Below are positions 1 through 10,094 of a stretch of DNA of 64,000 nt, in pieces. Below the pieces are notes generated by a model. It saw nothing but the letters and a program-made list of their open reading frames with translations. It was not told the DNA's origin and made no database searches. The DNA is from Pseudomonas persica (GTDB lineage Bacteria > Pseudomonadota > Gammaproteobacteria > Pseudomonadales > Pseudomonadaceae): positions 124,367-188,366 of the forward strand of contig NZ_OLKL01000010.1 of NCBI RefSeq assembly GCF_900291015.1, in the 5' to 3' direction. Position 1 is the first letter of the stretch. Every line of letters starts with the position of its first letter. The position numbers and the translations under genes were made by a program.

Positions 1-32
1 CGCAGCTTGCTGTGGGTGGATGGGTCGTGCAT
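1..32 (-). CDS. N-terminus of a leftward gene, cut by the window edge
   Basis: A leftward ATG at 32-30 has a good ribosome binding site (GGAGG at 43-39, 7-nt spacing) and opens a frame MHDPSTHSKL that runs off the window. Only ten codons are visible, so the product cannot be identified from sequence. A LitR/CarH-type operator lies 20 bp upstream (52-75). In related P. putida chromosomes I recall a photolyase/MerR light-response cluster next to this locus, so a member of that cluster is a reasonable guess, no more. Confidence 0.5.
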   Translation of the reverse strand, partial: MHDPSTHSKL

Positions 33-51
33 GGGCTGCCTCCAAATAACC

Positions 52-75
52 TGTACGAGACAAAAAACTTGTATA
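52..75. promoter_or_regulatory. LitR/CarH-type operator, copy 1
   Basis: TGTACG (52-57), twelve bases, then TGTATA (70-75). This fits the TGTACA-N12-TGTA(C/T)A pattern reported for light- or B12-responsive MerR regulators of the LitR/CarH type, with one mismatch. It lies 20 bp upstream of the partial leftward gene. A longer flanking match, including GGTTATTCC, is shared with the site at 1170-1193 in the same orientation. Binding is inferred. Confidence 0.55.
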
Positions 76-132
76 GGTTATTCCAGCACAGCCCGATGGT
101 TATGCAAACCGGTTTTTTTGTATGGCTTTACA

Positions 133-1158
<1,026 letters not shown>

Positions 1159-1169
1159 TCAGGAAAACC

Positions 1170-1193
1170 TGTACAATACATAAATTTTGTATA
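1170..1193. promoter_or_regulatory. LitR/CarH-type operator, copy 2
   Basis: TGTACA (1170-1175), twelve bases, then TGTATA (1188-1193) is an exact match to the TGTACA-N12-TGTA(C/T)A pattern. It lies between the leftward FAD protein (start 1119) and the rightward epimerase (start 1307). The flanking AACC/GGTTATTCC bases repeat those around 52-75 in the same orientation, so both copies probably serve the leftward genes. Confidence 0.6.
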
Positions 1194-1306
1194 AGGTTAT
1201 TCCGCGTTGGCAGACAGGTTGACCTATGTTTATCCGAGAGCGTCGGGTCAAAAAAGTGCCTTGATGTTAAAAATAGACCACCGCCGCATTCTGCGAGGAC
1301 ACAGCC

Positions 1307-2212
1307 ATGCATATATTGCTGACAGGCGGCACCGGGTTGATTGGCAAGCACCTGTGCCAGTACTGGCTCGGCCAGGGTCATCGCCTGACGGTGTGGAGCC
1401 GGCGACCTGAGCAGGTGCCGAAAATCTGTGGGACCGGCGTACGTGGCATCGCCCGCCTGGAGCAACTGGAGGCGGATGATCAACTGGACGCGGTGATCAA
1501 CCTGGCCGGCGCGCCGATTGCCGACCGGCCCTGGACGGCCGCTCGGCGCAACCTGCTGTGGGCCAGCCGCGTTACCCTCACCGAGCAGTTGCTGGCCTGG
1601 CTGGGCACCCGCGAACAGCGCCCGGAAGTGCTGATCTCCGGCTCTGCGGTGGGCTGGTACGGCGACGGTGGCGAACGCGAGCTGACCGAGGCTTCACCGC
1701 CGGTGCGCGAAGATTTCGCCAGCCAGTTGTGCATTGCCTGGGAAGAGACGGCCCTGCGTTCCCAGGCCCAGGGCATTCGCGTGGTGCTGGTGCGTACCGG
1801 CTTGGTGCTGGCCAGTGATGGCGGCTTTTTGTCGCGCCTGCGCATGCCCTTCAAACTGGGGCTGGGTGGCCCTTTGGGTGACGGGCGGCAGTGGATGCCC
1901 TGGGTCCATATAGATGACCAGGTCGCCCTGATTGATTTTCTCTTGCAGCACAAGGATGCCAGCGGTCCTTATAATGCCTGCGCCCCGGAGCCGGTGCGCA
2001 ACCGCGAGTTCGCCAGGCGCCTGGGCCGCACCCTGCGCCGGCCGGCGCTGCTGCCGGTGCCGGCACTGCTGCTCAAGGTCGGGTTGGGGGAGCTGTCGAC
2101 CCTGCTGCTCGGCGGCCAGCGCGCCCGCCCGGTACGCTTGCTGGCGGCAGGCTTCACCTTCCGCTTCAACGATTTGCAATCGGCCCTGGACAACCTGTCC
2201 AGCCGCCTCTGA
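1307..2212 (+). CDS. TIGR01777-family NAD-dependent epimerase/dehydratase (YfcH/SDR39U1-like)
   Basis: A 301-residue extended short-chain dehydrogenase. The nucleotide-binding motif GGTGLIG is at residues 7-13, followed by [14 protein letters not shown] and [10 protein letters not shown], both characteristic of the TIGR01777 family (E. coli YfcH, human SDR39U1). The C-terminal part carries the DUF1731-like tail ([18 protein letters not shown]). Length is normal for the family, whose substrate is not established. The start has GAGGA ten bases upstream. hemH begins 13 bp after the stop, so the two are probably co-transcribed. Confidence 0.9.
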   Translation: MHILLTGGTGLIGKHLCQYWLGQGHRLTVWSRRPEQVPKICGTGVRGIARLEQLEADDQLDAVINLAGAPIADRPWTAARRNLLWASRVTLTEQLLAWLGTREQRPEVLISGSAVGWYGDGGERELTEASPPVREDFASQLCIAWEETALRSQAQGIRVVLVRTGLVLASDGGFLSRLRMPFKLGLGGPLGDGRQWMPWVHIDDQVALIDFLLQHKDASGPYNACAPEPVRNREFARRLGRTLRRPALLPVPALLLKVGLGELSTLLLGGQRARPVRLLAAGFTFRFNDLQSALDNLSSRL

Positions 2213-2225
2213 CATAGGACGCTGC

Positions 2226-3239
2226 ATGACCGATCACGCCCTGCTGCTGGTCAACCTGGGTTCCCCGGCCTCCACCTCGGTCGCCGATGTGCGCCGCTAC
2301 CTCAACCAGTTTCTCATGGACCCGTACGTGATCGACCTGCCCTGGCCGGTACGGCGCCTGCTGGTGTCGTTGATCCTGATCAAGCGCCCGGAGCAGTCGG
2401 CGCATGCCTATGGCTCCATCTGGTGGGACGAGGGCTCGCCACTGGTGGTGCTGACCCGTCGTCTGCAGGCGGCGCTGGTCGAGCACTGGCCCCATGGCCC
2501 GGTGGAAATTGCCATGCGCTATGGCCAGCCGGCCTTGCCCGAGGTGCTGGAGCGTCTGGTGGCCCAGGGTGTGCGCAAGGTGACCCTGGCACCGCTATAC
2601 CCACAGTTCGCCGACAGCACGGTGACCACTGTGGTGGAGCTGGCAAAGCAGACGGTCAGTGAACGCCAGTTGCCGCTGCAGCTGCGCGTGCTGCAGCCGT
2701 TCTACGAGCACCCGGACTACATCGAGGCACTGGCCGCCAGCGCCCGGCCTTACCTGGAGCAGGCTTACGACCACTTGCTGTTGAGCTTCCATGGTTTGCC
2801 GGAACGACACCTGAAGAAGCTGGACCCGACCGGCAAGCATGACTTCCAGGCGGCCGATTGCTGCAAGGATGCCAGTGCCGATATGCGCGCGGTGTGCTAC
2901 CGCGGGCAGTGCCTGGCCACGGCCAGGGCCTTTGCGCAGAAAATGGGCATACCCGATGGCAAATGGTCGGTGTCGTTCCAGTCGCGGCTGGGGCGGGCCA
3001 AATGGATCGAACCCTATACCGAGGCACGGTTGGATGAGCTGGCCAAGGCCGGGGTGAAGAAGCTGCTGGTAATGTGCCCGGCGTTCGTGGCCGATTGCAT
3101 CGAGACGCTGGAAGAGATCGGCATGCGCGGGAGCGAGCAGTTTGTCGAGGCCGGCGGGCGGGAGTTGGTGCTGGTGCCGTGCCTGAATGATCACCCGGAG
3201 TGGGTGAAGGCGCTGGCGGGGATGTGCGAAAAAGCCTGA
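2226..3239 (+). CDS. hemH: ferrochelatase
   Basis: Inserts Fe(II) into protoporphyrin IX in the last step of heme synthesis. The 337-residue product starts [14 protein letters not shown], the usual ferrochelatase opening, and contains [13 protein letters not shown] with the catalytic His. It also has the [10 protein letters not shown] and [18 protein letters not shown] segments of the family. The frame stays open upstream, but ATG 2226 is preferred because AGGA lies nine bases before it and the homologous start is here. It follows the epimerase gene closely. A REP pair lies between it and the convergent uraA gene. Confidence 0.95.
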   Translation: MTDHALLLVNLGSPASTSVADVRRYLNQFLMDPYVIDLPWPVRRLLVSLILIKRPEQSAHAYGSIWWDEGSPLVVLTRRLQAALVEHWPHGPVEIAMRYGQPALPEVLERLVAQGVRKVTLAPLYPQFADSTVTTVVELAKQTVSERQLPLQLRVLQPFYEHPDYIEALAASARPYLEQAYDHLLLSFHGLPERHLKKLDPTGKHDFQAADCCKDASADMRAVCYRGQCLATARAFAQKMGIPDGKWSVSFQSRLGRAKWIEPYTEARLDELAKAGVKKLLVMCPAFVADCIETLEEIGMRGSEQFVEAGGRELVLVPCLNDHPEWVKALAGMCEKA

Positions 3240-3256
3240 GTCCAGGGTTGCCTGTT

Positions 3257-3354
3257 CTGGCCTATTCGCGGGTAAACCCGCTCCCACAGGTTTTGCACAA
3301 GACCTGAGGGCAGCGGGGTACCTGTGGGAGCGGTTTTACCCGCGAAGTGGCCAG
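3257..3354. repeat. REP pair (inverted, type A)
   Basis: Two inverted copies (3257-3290 and 3321-3354) of the P. putida REP type with core TTCGCGGGTAAACCCGCTCC followed by CACAGG. The second has one substitution (gcggtttt). They sit between convergent hemH and uraA, where such pairs can form large hairpins and help end transcription. Confidence 0.9.
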
Positions 3355-3371
3355 GTCAGGCTAAAGCCGGA

Positions 3372-4646
3372 TCAAGGCAACTGATCATCCAGCTTCTTGT
3401 GCTTCCAGCCATCATTGCCCGGCAAGATCAGGTTCAGGGCGATAGCCACGATGGCGCACAGGGCGATGCCCTTCAGGCCCCAGTCATCCGGGCCGTCACC
3501 GCTGCCGATCAGTACGCCGCCGATACCGAACACCAGGGTTACCGACACGATCACCAGATTGCGCGCTTCGGCCAGGTCGATCTTGTGGCGGATCATGGTG
3601 TTCATGCCCACCGCCGCGATCGAGCCGAACAGCAGGCACAGGATGCCGCCCATCACCGGTACCGGGATGCTCTGCAGCAGCGCGCCGAACTTGCCGATGA
3701 AGGCCAGCGTGATGGCGAAGACCGCTGCCCAGGTCATGATCTTCGGGTTGTAGTTCTTGGTCAGCATCACCGCGCCGGTCACTTCGGCGTAGGTGGTGTT
3801 GGGCGGGCCACCGAACAGGCCGGCTGCGGTGGTGGCCAGGCCGTCACCCAGCAGGGTGCGGTGCAGGCCGGGCTTCTTCAGGTAGTCACGGCCGGTCACG
3901 CTGCCGACCGCGATCACCCCGCCGATGTGCTCGATCGCCGGTGCCAGGGCAACCGGGACGATGAACAGGATGGCCTGCCAGTTGAACGCTGGCGCGGTGA
4001 AGTTGGGCAGCTCCAGCCACGGTGCGGCGGCGATCCTGGCAGTGTCGACCACGCCAAAGGCGAACGACAGGGCAAAGCCGACCAGCACGCCGGCAATGAT
4101 CGGCACCAGACGGAAGATGCCCTTGCCGAACACGGCGACGATCAGCGTGGTCAGCAGGGCCGGCATCGAGATCATCATGGCGGTCTGGTACGGCAGCAGC
4201 ACGCTGCCGTCACCGGCCTTGCCCATCGCCATGTTGGCGGCGATCGGCGCCATGGCCAGGCCGATGGAGATGATCACCGGGCCGATCACCACCGGCGGCA
4301 GCATGCGGTCGATGAAACCGGTGCCTTTGATTTTCACCATCAGGCCCATGAAGGTGTACACGAAGCCTGCGGCCATCACGCCGCCCATGGTCTCGGCCAG
4401 GCCGAACTGGCCCTTGGCGAGGATGATCGGGGTGATGAAGGCAAAGCTCGAGGCCAGGAACACTGGTACCTGGCGGCCGGTGACCAGCTGGAACAGCAGA
4501 GTGCCGATGCCGGCGGTGAACAGCGCGACGTTCGGGTCGAGGCCGGTGATCAGTGGCATCAGCACCAGCGCGCCGAATGCCACGAAGAGCATCTGCGCGC
4601 CCGAAACGACCTGGCGCCAGAGCGGGTCGTTGAAGCCGTCCTGCAT
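3372..4646 (-). CDS. uraA: uracil permease (NCS2/UraA family)
   Basis: A 424-residue, very hydrophobic protein with roughly 12-14 membrane segments. It contains the QxE motif region of NCS2 nucleobase transporters (LAPAIEHIGGVIAVG) and the FGGPPNTTYAEVTGAVMLTKNYNP segment that is diagnostic of uracil/xanthine proton symporters. It starts only 2 bp after upp, so upp-uraA form one operon coupling uracil uptake to its conversion to UMP. The reading frame is complete. Confidence 0.94.
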   Translation of the reverse strand: MQDGFNDPLWRQVVSGAQMLFVAFGALVLMPLITGLDPNVALFTAGIGTLLFQLVTGRQVPVFLASSFAFITPIILAKGQFGLAETMGGVMAAGFVYTFMGLMVKIKGTGFIDRMLPPVVIGPVIISIGLAMAPIAANMAMGKAGDGSVLLPYQTAMMISMPALLTTLIVAVFGKGIFRLVPIIAGVLVGFALSFAFGVVDTARIAAAPWLELPNFTAPAFNWQAILFIVPVALAPAIEHIGGVIAVGSVTGRDYLKKPGLHRTLLGDGLATTAAGLFGGPPNTTYAEVTGAVMLTKNYNPKIMTWAAVFAITLAFIGKFGALLQSIPVPVMGGILCLLFGSIAAVGMNTMIRHKIDLAEARNLVIVSVTLVFGIGGVLIGSGDGPDDWGLKGIALCAIVAIALNLILPGNDGWKHKKLDDQLP

Positions 4647-4648
4647 GG

Positions 4649-5287
4649 TCAGGCGTCCTTTTGCTTGGTGCCGAAAATCTTGTCACCGGCGTCGCCCAGG
4701 CCTGGCACGATGTAGCCGTGTTCGTTCAGGCGCTGGTCGACCGAGGCGGTGTAGATCTGCACGTCCGGGTGGGCTTTTTCCACCGCTTCGATGCCTTCTG
4801 GCGCGGCGACCAGGACCATGGCGCGGATCTCTTTGCAGCCGGCTTTTTTCAGCAGGTCGATGGTGGCGACCATCGAACCGCCGGTGGCCAGCATCGGGTC
4901 GATGATCAGGGCCAGGCGCTGGTTGATGTCCGGCGCGAGCTTTTCCAGGTAGGTGTGGGCTTCGAGGGTTTCCTCGTTACGGGCAACGCCGACGGCACTG
5001 ACCTTGGCACCCGGGATCAGGCTGAGCACGCCGTCGAGCATGCCGATACCGGCGCGCAGGATCGGCACCACGGTAATTTTCTTGCCGGCGATTTTTTCAA
5101 CTTGCACCTTGCCGCACCAGCCGTCGATCTCGTAGGTTTCGAGCGGCAGGTCCTGGGTGGCTTCGTAGGTCAGGAGCGCGCCGACTTCCTGGGCAAGTTC
5201 GCGAAAATTCTTGGTGCTGATATCGGCACGGCGCATCAGGCCGAGCTTGTGGCGGATCAGCGGATGGCGGATCTCACGAGTGGGCAT
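4649..5287 (-). CDS. upp: uracil phosphoribosyltransferase
   Basis: Converts uracil and PRPP to UMP in pyrimidine salvage. The 212-residue length is normal. The PRPP-binding loop reads [13 protein letters not shown], the uracil-binding C-terminal part reads [17 protein letters not shown], and [14 protein letters not shown] is conserved. It is the first gene of upp-uraA and is divergent from hpt; the 159-bp spacer must hold promoters for both directions. Confidence 0.96.
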   Translation of the reverse strand: MPTREIRHPLIRHKLGLMRRADISTKNFRELAQEVGALLTYEATQDLPLETYEIDGWCGKVQVEKIAGKKITVVPILRAGIGMLDGVLSLIPGAKVSAVGVARNEETLEAHTYLEKLAPDINQRLALIIDPMLATGGSMVATIDLLKKAGCKEIRAMVLVAAPEGIEAVEKAHPDVQIYTASVDQRLNEHGYIVPGLGDAGDKIFGTKQKDA

Positions 5288-5446
5288 AGGGGGCTCCGAA
5301 AGGCGGGCAAAAAAACCGCGCTAGATTAATCTATCCAGCCTGTGCTGTCGTCTGGTCATTTTGGACGTTAGTCCATAAATGCTTGATCTGTGACGAGCGG
5401 ATGCGTACCTTTGCCCGCTTTTCCAAAATGCCCCCCGGAGAGCACC

Positions 5447-6004
5447 ATGTCCGCCGATCTCGAGCATATCCGTCAAGTCATGCGTGAAGCTGACTGCCTG
5501 TACACCGAAGCCGAAGTCGAAGCGGCCATCGCCAAAGTCGGCGAGCAGATCTGCAAGGACCTGCACGACAAGAACCCGGTGGTGTTCTGCGTGATGAACG
5601 GCGGCCTGATCTTCTCCGGCAAACTGCTGACCCACTTGCAGTTCCCGCTGGAAGCCAGCTACCTGCACGCCACCCGCTACCGCAACCAGACCAGTGGCGG
5701 CGAGCTGTTCTGGAAGGCCAAACCGGAAGTGTCGTTCATCGACCGTGACGTGCTGATCGTCGACGACATCCTCGACGAAGGCCATACCCTCAGCGCCATC
5801 ATCGAGTTCTGCAAGCATGCCGGCGCGCGTTCGGTGCACACCGCGGTACTGATCGACAAGGACCATGACCGCAAGGCCAGCCCGGAGCTCAAGGCCAACT
5901 ACGTGGGCCTGCCCTGCGTCGACCGCTACATCTTCGGTTACGGCATGGACTACAAAGGCTACTGGCGCAACGCCAACGGCATCTTCGCCGTCAAGGGCTT
6001 GTGA
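5447..6004 (+). CDS. hpt: hypoxanthine-guanine phosphoribosyltransferase
   Basis: Salvages hypoxanthine and guanine to IMP and GMP using PRPP. The PRPP motif VLIVDDILDEGHT lies at residues 102-114 and the flexible-loop region SYLHATRYRNQT at 71-82. ATG 5447 was chosen over an in-frame upstream start because GGAGAG lies just upstream and MSADLEHIRQ is the usual beginning; this gives 185 residues. The next gene starts 2 bp after the stop, so they are co-transcribed. Confidence 0.95.
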   Translation: MSADLEHIRQVMREADCLYTEAEVEAAIAKVGEQICKDLHDKNPVVFCVMNGGLIFSGKLLTHLQFPLEASYLHATRYRNQTSGGELFWKAKPEVSFIDRDVLIVDDILDEGHTLSAIIEFCKHAGARSVHTAVLIDKDHDRKASPELKANYVGLPCVDRYIFGYGMDYKGYWRNANGIFAVKGL

Positions 6005-6006
6005 TC

Positions 6007-6480
6007 ATGCGCCAGCCTGCGTTCATCGACCAGTCGCTGTTCGCCGGGCTGGCCGCACAGGCTGCCGCCAACCCGCGCGGGCGGCAGCATCACAACTTCC
6101 ATGAGATGGAAGAACCCTGCCACCGCATGGCGGTCGGCCTGCAGCCGAGCACCTATATTCCGCCACACCGCCACCTGAGCGCCGACAAGGCCGAGGCGCT
6201 GGTCGTACTCAAGGGGCGCCTGGGCCTGCTGATCTTCGATGAGCAGGGGGCTGTTACCGACAAGCGGGTGCTGCAAGCCGGTGGTGACTGCCTGGGTGTC
6301 GACCTGGCGCCCGGCATTTATCATGGGCTGGTGGTGCTTGAACCGGACAGCATCCTGTTCGAGTGCAAGGCCGGGCCATACCGGCCGGTGGGCGAGGGTG
6401 AGCATGCGCACTGGGCTCCGCGCGAAGGAGAACAGGGCGTGGCCGAGTACCAGGCCTGGATGCTCGCGCAGTTCGATTGA
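6007..6480 (+). CDS. WbuC-family cupin-fold protein
   Basis: A 157-residue cupin with an N-terminal QHHNFHEMEEPCHRM segment followed by the beta-barrel motif YIPPHRHLSADKAEALVVLKG, whose His and Glu residues are the expected metal ligands. This arrangement matches the WbuC family, first named from O-antigen clusters but also found alone in pseudomonads; its reaction is not settled. ATG 6007 (AAGGG nine bases upstream) is preferred to GTG 6001, which overlaps the hpt stop. Coupling with hpt is likely. Confidence 0.85.
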   Translation: MRQPAFIDQSLFAGLAAQAAANPRGRQHHNFHEMEEPCHRMAVGLQPSTYIPPHRHLSADKAEALVVLKGRLGLLIFDEQGAVTDKRVLQAGGDCLGVDLAPGIYHGLVVLEPDSILFECKAGPYRPVGEGEHAHWAPREGEQGVAEYQAWMLAQFD

Positions 6481-6490
6481 TGTTGCCTGC

Positions 6491-6571
6491 ACCGGCCCAT
6501 CGCCGGCAAGCCGGCTCCCACATGGATAGCGGGGAACCTGTGGGAGCTGGCTTGCCGGCGATAGGGCCGGT
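6491..6571. repeat. REP pair (inverted, type B)
   Basis: Inverted copies of the second REP form, with core CATCGCCGGCAAGCC followed by GGCTCCCACA, separated by about 15 bp. They lie between the WbuC gene and the next gene. Confidence 0.85.
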
Positions 6572-6621
6572 ACAGCCCAGACACAGCATGCTAGAGTGCC
6601 CTTTCATTCAAGGAGCCTCAC

Positions 6622-7092
6622 ATGCGTGCGTTTCTTCCCCTCCTGCTGGCGGTCAGCCTGCCACTCGCCGCCGCACCGCTGCACAGCCAGTTCCTGCCAC
6701 CTGACGACCAGTCCCTGCGCCAGGAAGCGCCGACCGGCCAGCAATTGCTGCAAGTGACCGACTACTCGGTGGTAGTGGGTACCCAGCGCCAGTCCGACCA
6801 GCAGCCGATCCCGATCACTTCGTCGTTGCAGGTGCGCCTCAAGGGCAAACCGCTGAGCAAGGGCGCGACCATCGCCCAGGTGCTGCTGACCTTCGACGGT
6901 GAGGCCGGCAAGAGCCTGAAGAAGCCTGTGTACGACGAGAAAACCCGCACCCTGAGCCTGAATTACCCGGTCAGCGACTACCGGGTGATCATGGACCTGC
7001 TGCGCAACGAGACGCTGTATGTGCAGTTTCTCACGTACGGCAACGGCCACGTCTGGGCCGACCTGCACACCGGTACCGTACGTACGCGTTGA
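6622..7092 (+). CDS. conserved secreted/periplasmic protein, function unknown
   Basis: A 156-residue protein with a clear Sec signal peptide: MRAFLPLLLAVSLPLAAAP, cleavage probably after an Ala near residue 18-20. The mature part is hydrophilic, with no cysteine pairs, lipobox or motif I can name, and ends VWADLHTGTVRTR. The start has AAGGAGCC nine bases upstream. It precedes the PA4642-like gene by about 70 bp. Codon use matches its neighbours, so it is a real resident gene. Confidence 0.75.
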   Translation: MRAFLPLLLAVSLPLAAAPLHSQFLPPDDQSLRQEAPTGQQLLQVTDYSVVVGTQRQSDQQPIPITSSLQVRLKGKPLSKGATIAQVLLTFDGEAGKSLKKPVYDEKTRTLSLNYPVSDYRVIMDLLRNETLYVQFLTYGNGHVWADLHTGTVRTR

Positions 7093-7160
7093 GGCGCCCG
7101 GCCTGCGGGGGGTACACTGCCGGCCTTCGAAATTTCGTGATGGTCCAGTTGGAGTCGGCA

Positions 7161-7451
7161 ATGCGTAAAGACAAGAAACAGGTAATCGGTGACGAGATCA
7201 GCGACGACTACATCAAGACGTTCCTTCAGTTCGAGCCGGCCGATGGCGTGACCTCGCCGTCGCTGCACAAGCTGGTCAAGGCCTACCGCGGCCTGCGCAT
7301 CGACGATTTCGCGCGTTTTGTCGGCTTCTTCGTCGAGGCCGGGCTGGACCTGGATGGCAAGGACGAGCACGGCAAGACCTTTGTCGAGCAGATTGCCGAC
7401 CAGCGCAATGCGCCGGACTACATCGAGATCATCGCCAACGCCCGTGGCTGA
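7161..7451 (+). CDS. PA4642-family conserved small protein
   Basis: A 96-residue acidic cytoplasmic protein starting MRKDKKQVIGDEISDDYIK. The sequence, including LVKAYRGLRIDDFARFVGFFVEAGLDL, matches my recollection of the Pseudomonas PA4642 family, which has no assigned function. ATG 7161 with GGAG eight bases upstream was chosen over a longer in-frame opening at 7089 that overlaps the previous stop. Its transcript probably ends at the shared terminator at 7566-7592. Confidence 0.8.
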   Translation: MRKDKKQVIGDEISDDYIKTFLQFEPADGVTSPSLHKLVKAYRGLRIDDFARFVGFFVEAGLDLDGKDEHGKTFVEQIADQRNAPDYIEIIANARG

Positions 7452-7461
7452 TCTGTAAGCC

Positions 7462-7540
7462 TGTCCCGGCCACAGGTACAGCACAGCCCTCAGCTGTGGT
7501 GCGGTCCTTGTGGGAGCGGGTTTACCCGCGAAAGGGCCGG
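7462..7540. repeat. decayed REP pair (type A)
   Basis: One full type-A element (7507-7540, GTGGGAGCGGGTTTACCCGC) faces a remnant at 7462-7476 in which CCGGCC joins directly to ACAGG, as if the palindromic core of the partner had been deleted. Confidence 0.7.
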
Positions 7541-7565
7541 AACAGGCTGACAAAGATCCAGGCAC

Positions 7566-7592
7566 AAAAAAACGCCCCGCGGGGCGTTTTTT
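7566..7592. terminator. bidirectional rho-independent terminator
   Basis: A run of A, the stem AACGCCCC-GCGGGGCGTT, and a run of T. It lies between the PA4642-like gene (+) and mqo (-) and can end both transcripts. Confidence 0.9.
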
Positions 7593-7606
7593 CGTTACCG
7601 GCCGAA

Positions 7607-9115
7607 TCAGGCGTAATGCTTGGCCGCCGGGCTGCTTTCCACCAGTTCCAGCGCCACGTCGTTGTCGGCACTGATCTTGTGGTACAGGGCGGCATCGGTC
7701 GCCAGGATCTTCTCGCGAGCCGGGAAGATTTCCTTGAGCTTGGCAGCCCAGGCGCCTTTGGCCTGCTCGGGGAAGCAGCGCTCGATCAGTTCCAGCATGA
7801 TCGACACGGTCACCGAAGCACCCGGCGATGCTCCGAGCAGCGCGGCCAGGCTGCCGTCCTGGGCCGAGACCAGCTCGGTACCGAACTGCAGCACGCCGCC
7901 TTTCTTCGGGTCTTTCTTGATGATCTGCACACGCTGACCAGCCACTTCCAGGCGCCAGTCTTCGGCCTTGGCCTGCGGGTAGAAGCGACGCAGGGCTTCC
8001 AGGCGCTGCTCCATCGACTGCATCACTTCGCTGACCAGGTACTTGGTCAGGTCCATGTTGTCACGGGCCACGGCCAGCATCGGGCCGATGTTGCCCATGC
8101 GCACCGACAGCGGCAGGTCCATCAGCGAACCGTGCTTGAGGAACTTGGTGGTGAAGCCGGCATAGGGGCCGAACAGCAGCGAAGTCTTGCCGTCGACCAC
8201 GCGGGTATCCAGGTGCGGTACTGACATCGGCGGGGCGCCGACCGCGGCCTGGCTGTAAACCTTGGCCTGGTGCTGCTTGACGATCTCCGGGTTGTCGCAA
8301 CGCAGCCACTGGCCGCTGACCGGGAAGCCGCCGAAGCCTTTGCTTTCCGGGATGCCCGACAGCTGCAGCAGCGGCAGCGCCGCGCCACCGGCGCCGAGGA
8401 AGACGAAGCGGGCGTCCACTTCACGGCTGCCGCCGCTGTTGACGTCCTTGATGCTCACGGTCCAGCCCTTGCCGTTACGGCGCAGGCCGACGACCTTCTT
8501 GCTGTACTTGACCTGGGCGTCCTGCGAGTCGCCCAGCAGCTTCAGCAGCTTGTTGGTCAGGGCGCCGAAGTTGACGTCGGTGCCTTTGGCCACGCGGGTG
8601 GCGGCGATGTGCTGGTCGGCCGGGCGGCCTGGCATCATCAGCGGCATCCAGTCGTTCATCACGGCCTTGTCTTCGGTGTATTCCATGTCGGCGAAGGCAT
8701 GGTGCTGCTTGAGCAGCTCATAGCGCTTCTTGAGGAAGGAAACACCTTTGTCACCCTCGACGTAGCTCAGGTGCGGGACAGGGTTGATGAAGGCACGCGC
8801 CGAGCCGAAGTTGCCCTTCTTGCTCAGGTAGGCCCAGAACTGGCGCGAAACCTCGAACTGGGTGTTGATGTGCACGGCCTTCTTGATGTCGATGCTGCCA
8901 TCGGCGGCCTGGGGCGTATAGTTAAGCTCGCACAGGCCGGCATGGCCGGTGCCTGCGTTGTTCCAGGGGTTGGAGCTTTCCGCGGCTCCGGAGTCCATCG
9001 CCTCCACGACCTCAAGCTTCAGGGTCGGGTCGAGCTCCTTGAGCAGTACGGCCAGGGTGGCACTCATGATGCCCGCGCCTACCAGTACCACATCAACCGA
9101 TTCGTTCTGCGCCAT
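7607..9115 (-). CDS. mqo: malate:quinone oxidoreductase
   Basis: A peripheral membrane FAD enzyme that oxidises malate to oxaloacetate and passes electrons to quinone, replacing or assisting NAD-malate dehydrogenase in the TCA cycle. At 502 residues it has normal length. The FAD motif [11 protein letters not shown] is at residues 12-22, with [22 protein letters not shown], the Mqo signature, near residue 50. [14 protein letters not shown] lies in the C-terminal half. It is a single gene with a long upstream region (9116 onward); P. putida strains usually carry more than one mqo copy. Confidence 0.95.
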   Translation of the reverse strand: MAQNESVDVVLVGAGIMSATLAVLLKELDPTLKLEVVEAMDSGAAESSNPWNNAGTGHAGLCELNYTPQAADGSIDIKKAVHINTQFEVSRQFWAYLSKKGNFGSARAFINPVPHLSYVEGDKGVSFLKKRYELLKQHHAFADMEYTEDKAVMNDWMPLMMPGRPADQHIAATRVAKGTDVNFGALTNKLLKLLGDSQDAQVKYSKKVVGLRRNGKGWTVSIKDVNSGGSREVDARFVFLGAGGAALPLLQLSGIPESKGFGGFPVSGQWLRCDNPEIVKQHQAKVYSQAAVGAPPMSVPHLDTRVVDGKTSLLFGPYAGFTTKFLKHGSLMDLPLSVRMGNIGPMLAVARDNMDLTKYLVSEVMQSMEQRLEALRRFYPQAKAEDWRLEVAGQRVQIIKKDPKKGGVLQFGTELVSAQDGSLAALLGASPGASVTVSIMLELIERCFPEQAKGAWAAKLKEIFPAREKILATDAALYHKISADNDVALELVESSPAAKHYA

Positions 9116-9493
9116 TTAACGCGTCTCCACAATCTACAGCTACCTAATTGACAGCACGGGACCTGGGTTCGCCAAGGTCGCCATGTCCGACTTTTCGCAG
9201 TTCTTGCAACTTCCGCGGACACCGCCAATCAGTCTTCGGGTTCGGCTATTGAACGCCGTTTGCCACGGGTGCGGCAATTCGACTTATGGTCAGGGTGTCG
9301 TGCGTGCGTTATGGAACGGCTCAGACACTCATACGGGATGAGCGAATTTGCCGCCTGTTCAGGGCTGTTCGGGACACATCTGCCGCTTTTGCACATGCCA
9401 GACTGTTCATTTGCTCGCCACACTCTTGTGAAGTTGTGAAAACCGTTTTTTCACGCTCTTTTGGAGTCGTGAACCTCAAAAGGGGACTGCGCG
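9116..9493. other. mqo upstream region, no gene seen
   Basis: About 380 bp without a convincing gene. It must contain the leftward mqo promoter, but I could not pick out a confident -35/-10 pair or operator. Local composition is less GC-rich than the neighbouring genes, as expected of regulatory DNA. Confidence 0.5.
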
Positions 9494-9664
9494 ATGGCAA
9501 CCCGCAGGTTCATGCAATGTGAAGGGCCGGAAAAGCAGGCACGACAGCCGATGCAAGACCTGAGTGGAAGGCTCTCTGTGGGCGAAGCGTTGAAGTTGCC
9601 GGGGTCAATCGGCGAGTGCGGGGCCCGATCAGGAGACGTCCTTATAATCGGGGGGAGATTATAG
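9494..9664 (+). CDS. possible small ORF of 56 codons
   Basis: ATG 9494 follows an AAGGGG purine run ten bases upstream and opens a 56-codon frame (MATRRFMQCEGPEK...) ending at TAG 9662-9664. The product has two Cys and no motif I recognise, and its composition is not clearly coding. It is convergent with the small gene at 9716-9949. Kept only as a candidate; chance is a fair explanation. Confidence 0.25.
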   Translation: MATRRFMQCEGPEKQARQPMQDLSGRLSVGEALKLPGSIGECGARSGDVLIIGGRL

Positions 9665-9715
9665 CGATGTCGCGGGCAGAAATGTCGCCATTCGTGGTTT
9701 TTATTGCAGCGTTTG

Positions 9716-9949
9716 TCAGACCGCGAGGATGCGCTGGTGCCAGCGGCGGCTTGCGCGGGCGCAAACCCGGGCGCTGGCGGGCAGTTCGCGGCCCAGCCAG
9801 GCAAGCTGGATCTCGCCGACCTGGACCCAGCCGCTGCCGCAGGGCGCCTGGCTGCATTGCTTGAAGGCCAGGCATTTGCCGTCGCCGTCGAGGCGGGCAT
9901 AGGCGTTGTGGCGCGGGCGTTGGAAGAGCAGGGTCCAGAGCGAGGCCAT
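9716..9949 (-). CDS. conserved small hypothetical protein
   Basis: A 77-residue basic, Trp-rich protein (MASLWTLLFQRPRHNAYARLDGDGKC...) ending RWHQRILAV. I recall similar short proteins beginning with a SLW-LLF-RPR-NAYARLD pattern in many pseudomonads, none with a known role. The start has AGGA nine bases upstream. It is divergent from the YajG-like gene and shares a 145-bp promoter region with it. Codon use is like the neighbours. Confidence 0.65.
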   Translation of the reverse strand: MASLWTLLFQRPRHNAYARLDGDGKCLAFKQCSQAPCGSGWVQVGEIQLAWLGRELPASARVCARASRRWHQRILAV

Positions 9950-10094
9950 GGCGGCGAGTCCTGTGCGTTAGGGCTTGGCGCAAGGATAAGGGCGCGGCGA
10001 TGAAACGATTGTGACAGGCGGGGTGGACCGATGACTGGTAGATGCCTGGCTAGGTATACTGTGAACCTTAGCCGCATTTTCTGGAGAAACGCGC

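Noticed and set aside
103-120. AAACCGGTTTTTTT near 103-120 as a terminator
   Set aside because: The palindrome has no loop and the T run is on the strand opposite to the leftward gene that ends at 133.
3324-4715. Long open frame antisense to uraA (463 codons)
   Set aside because: It is His/Gln/Gly-rich with no domain and mirrors the strong codon bias of uraA on the other strand; uraA is unmistakable.
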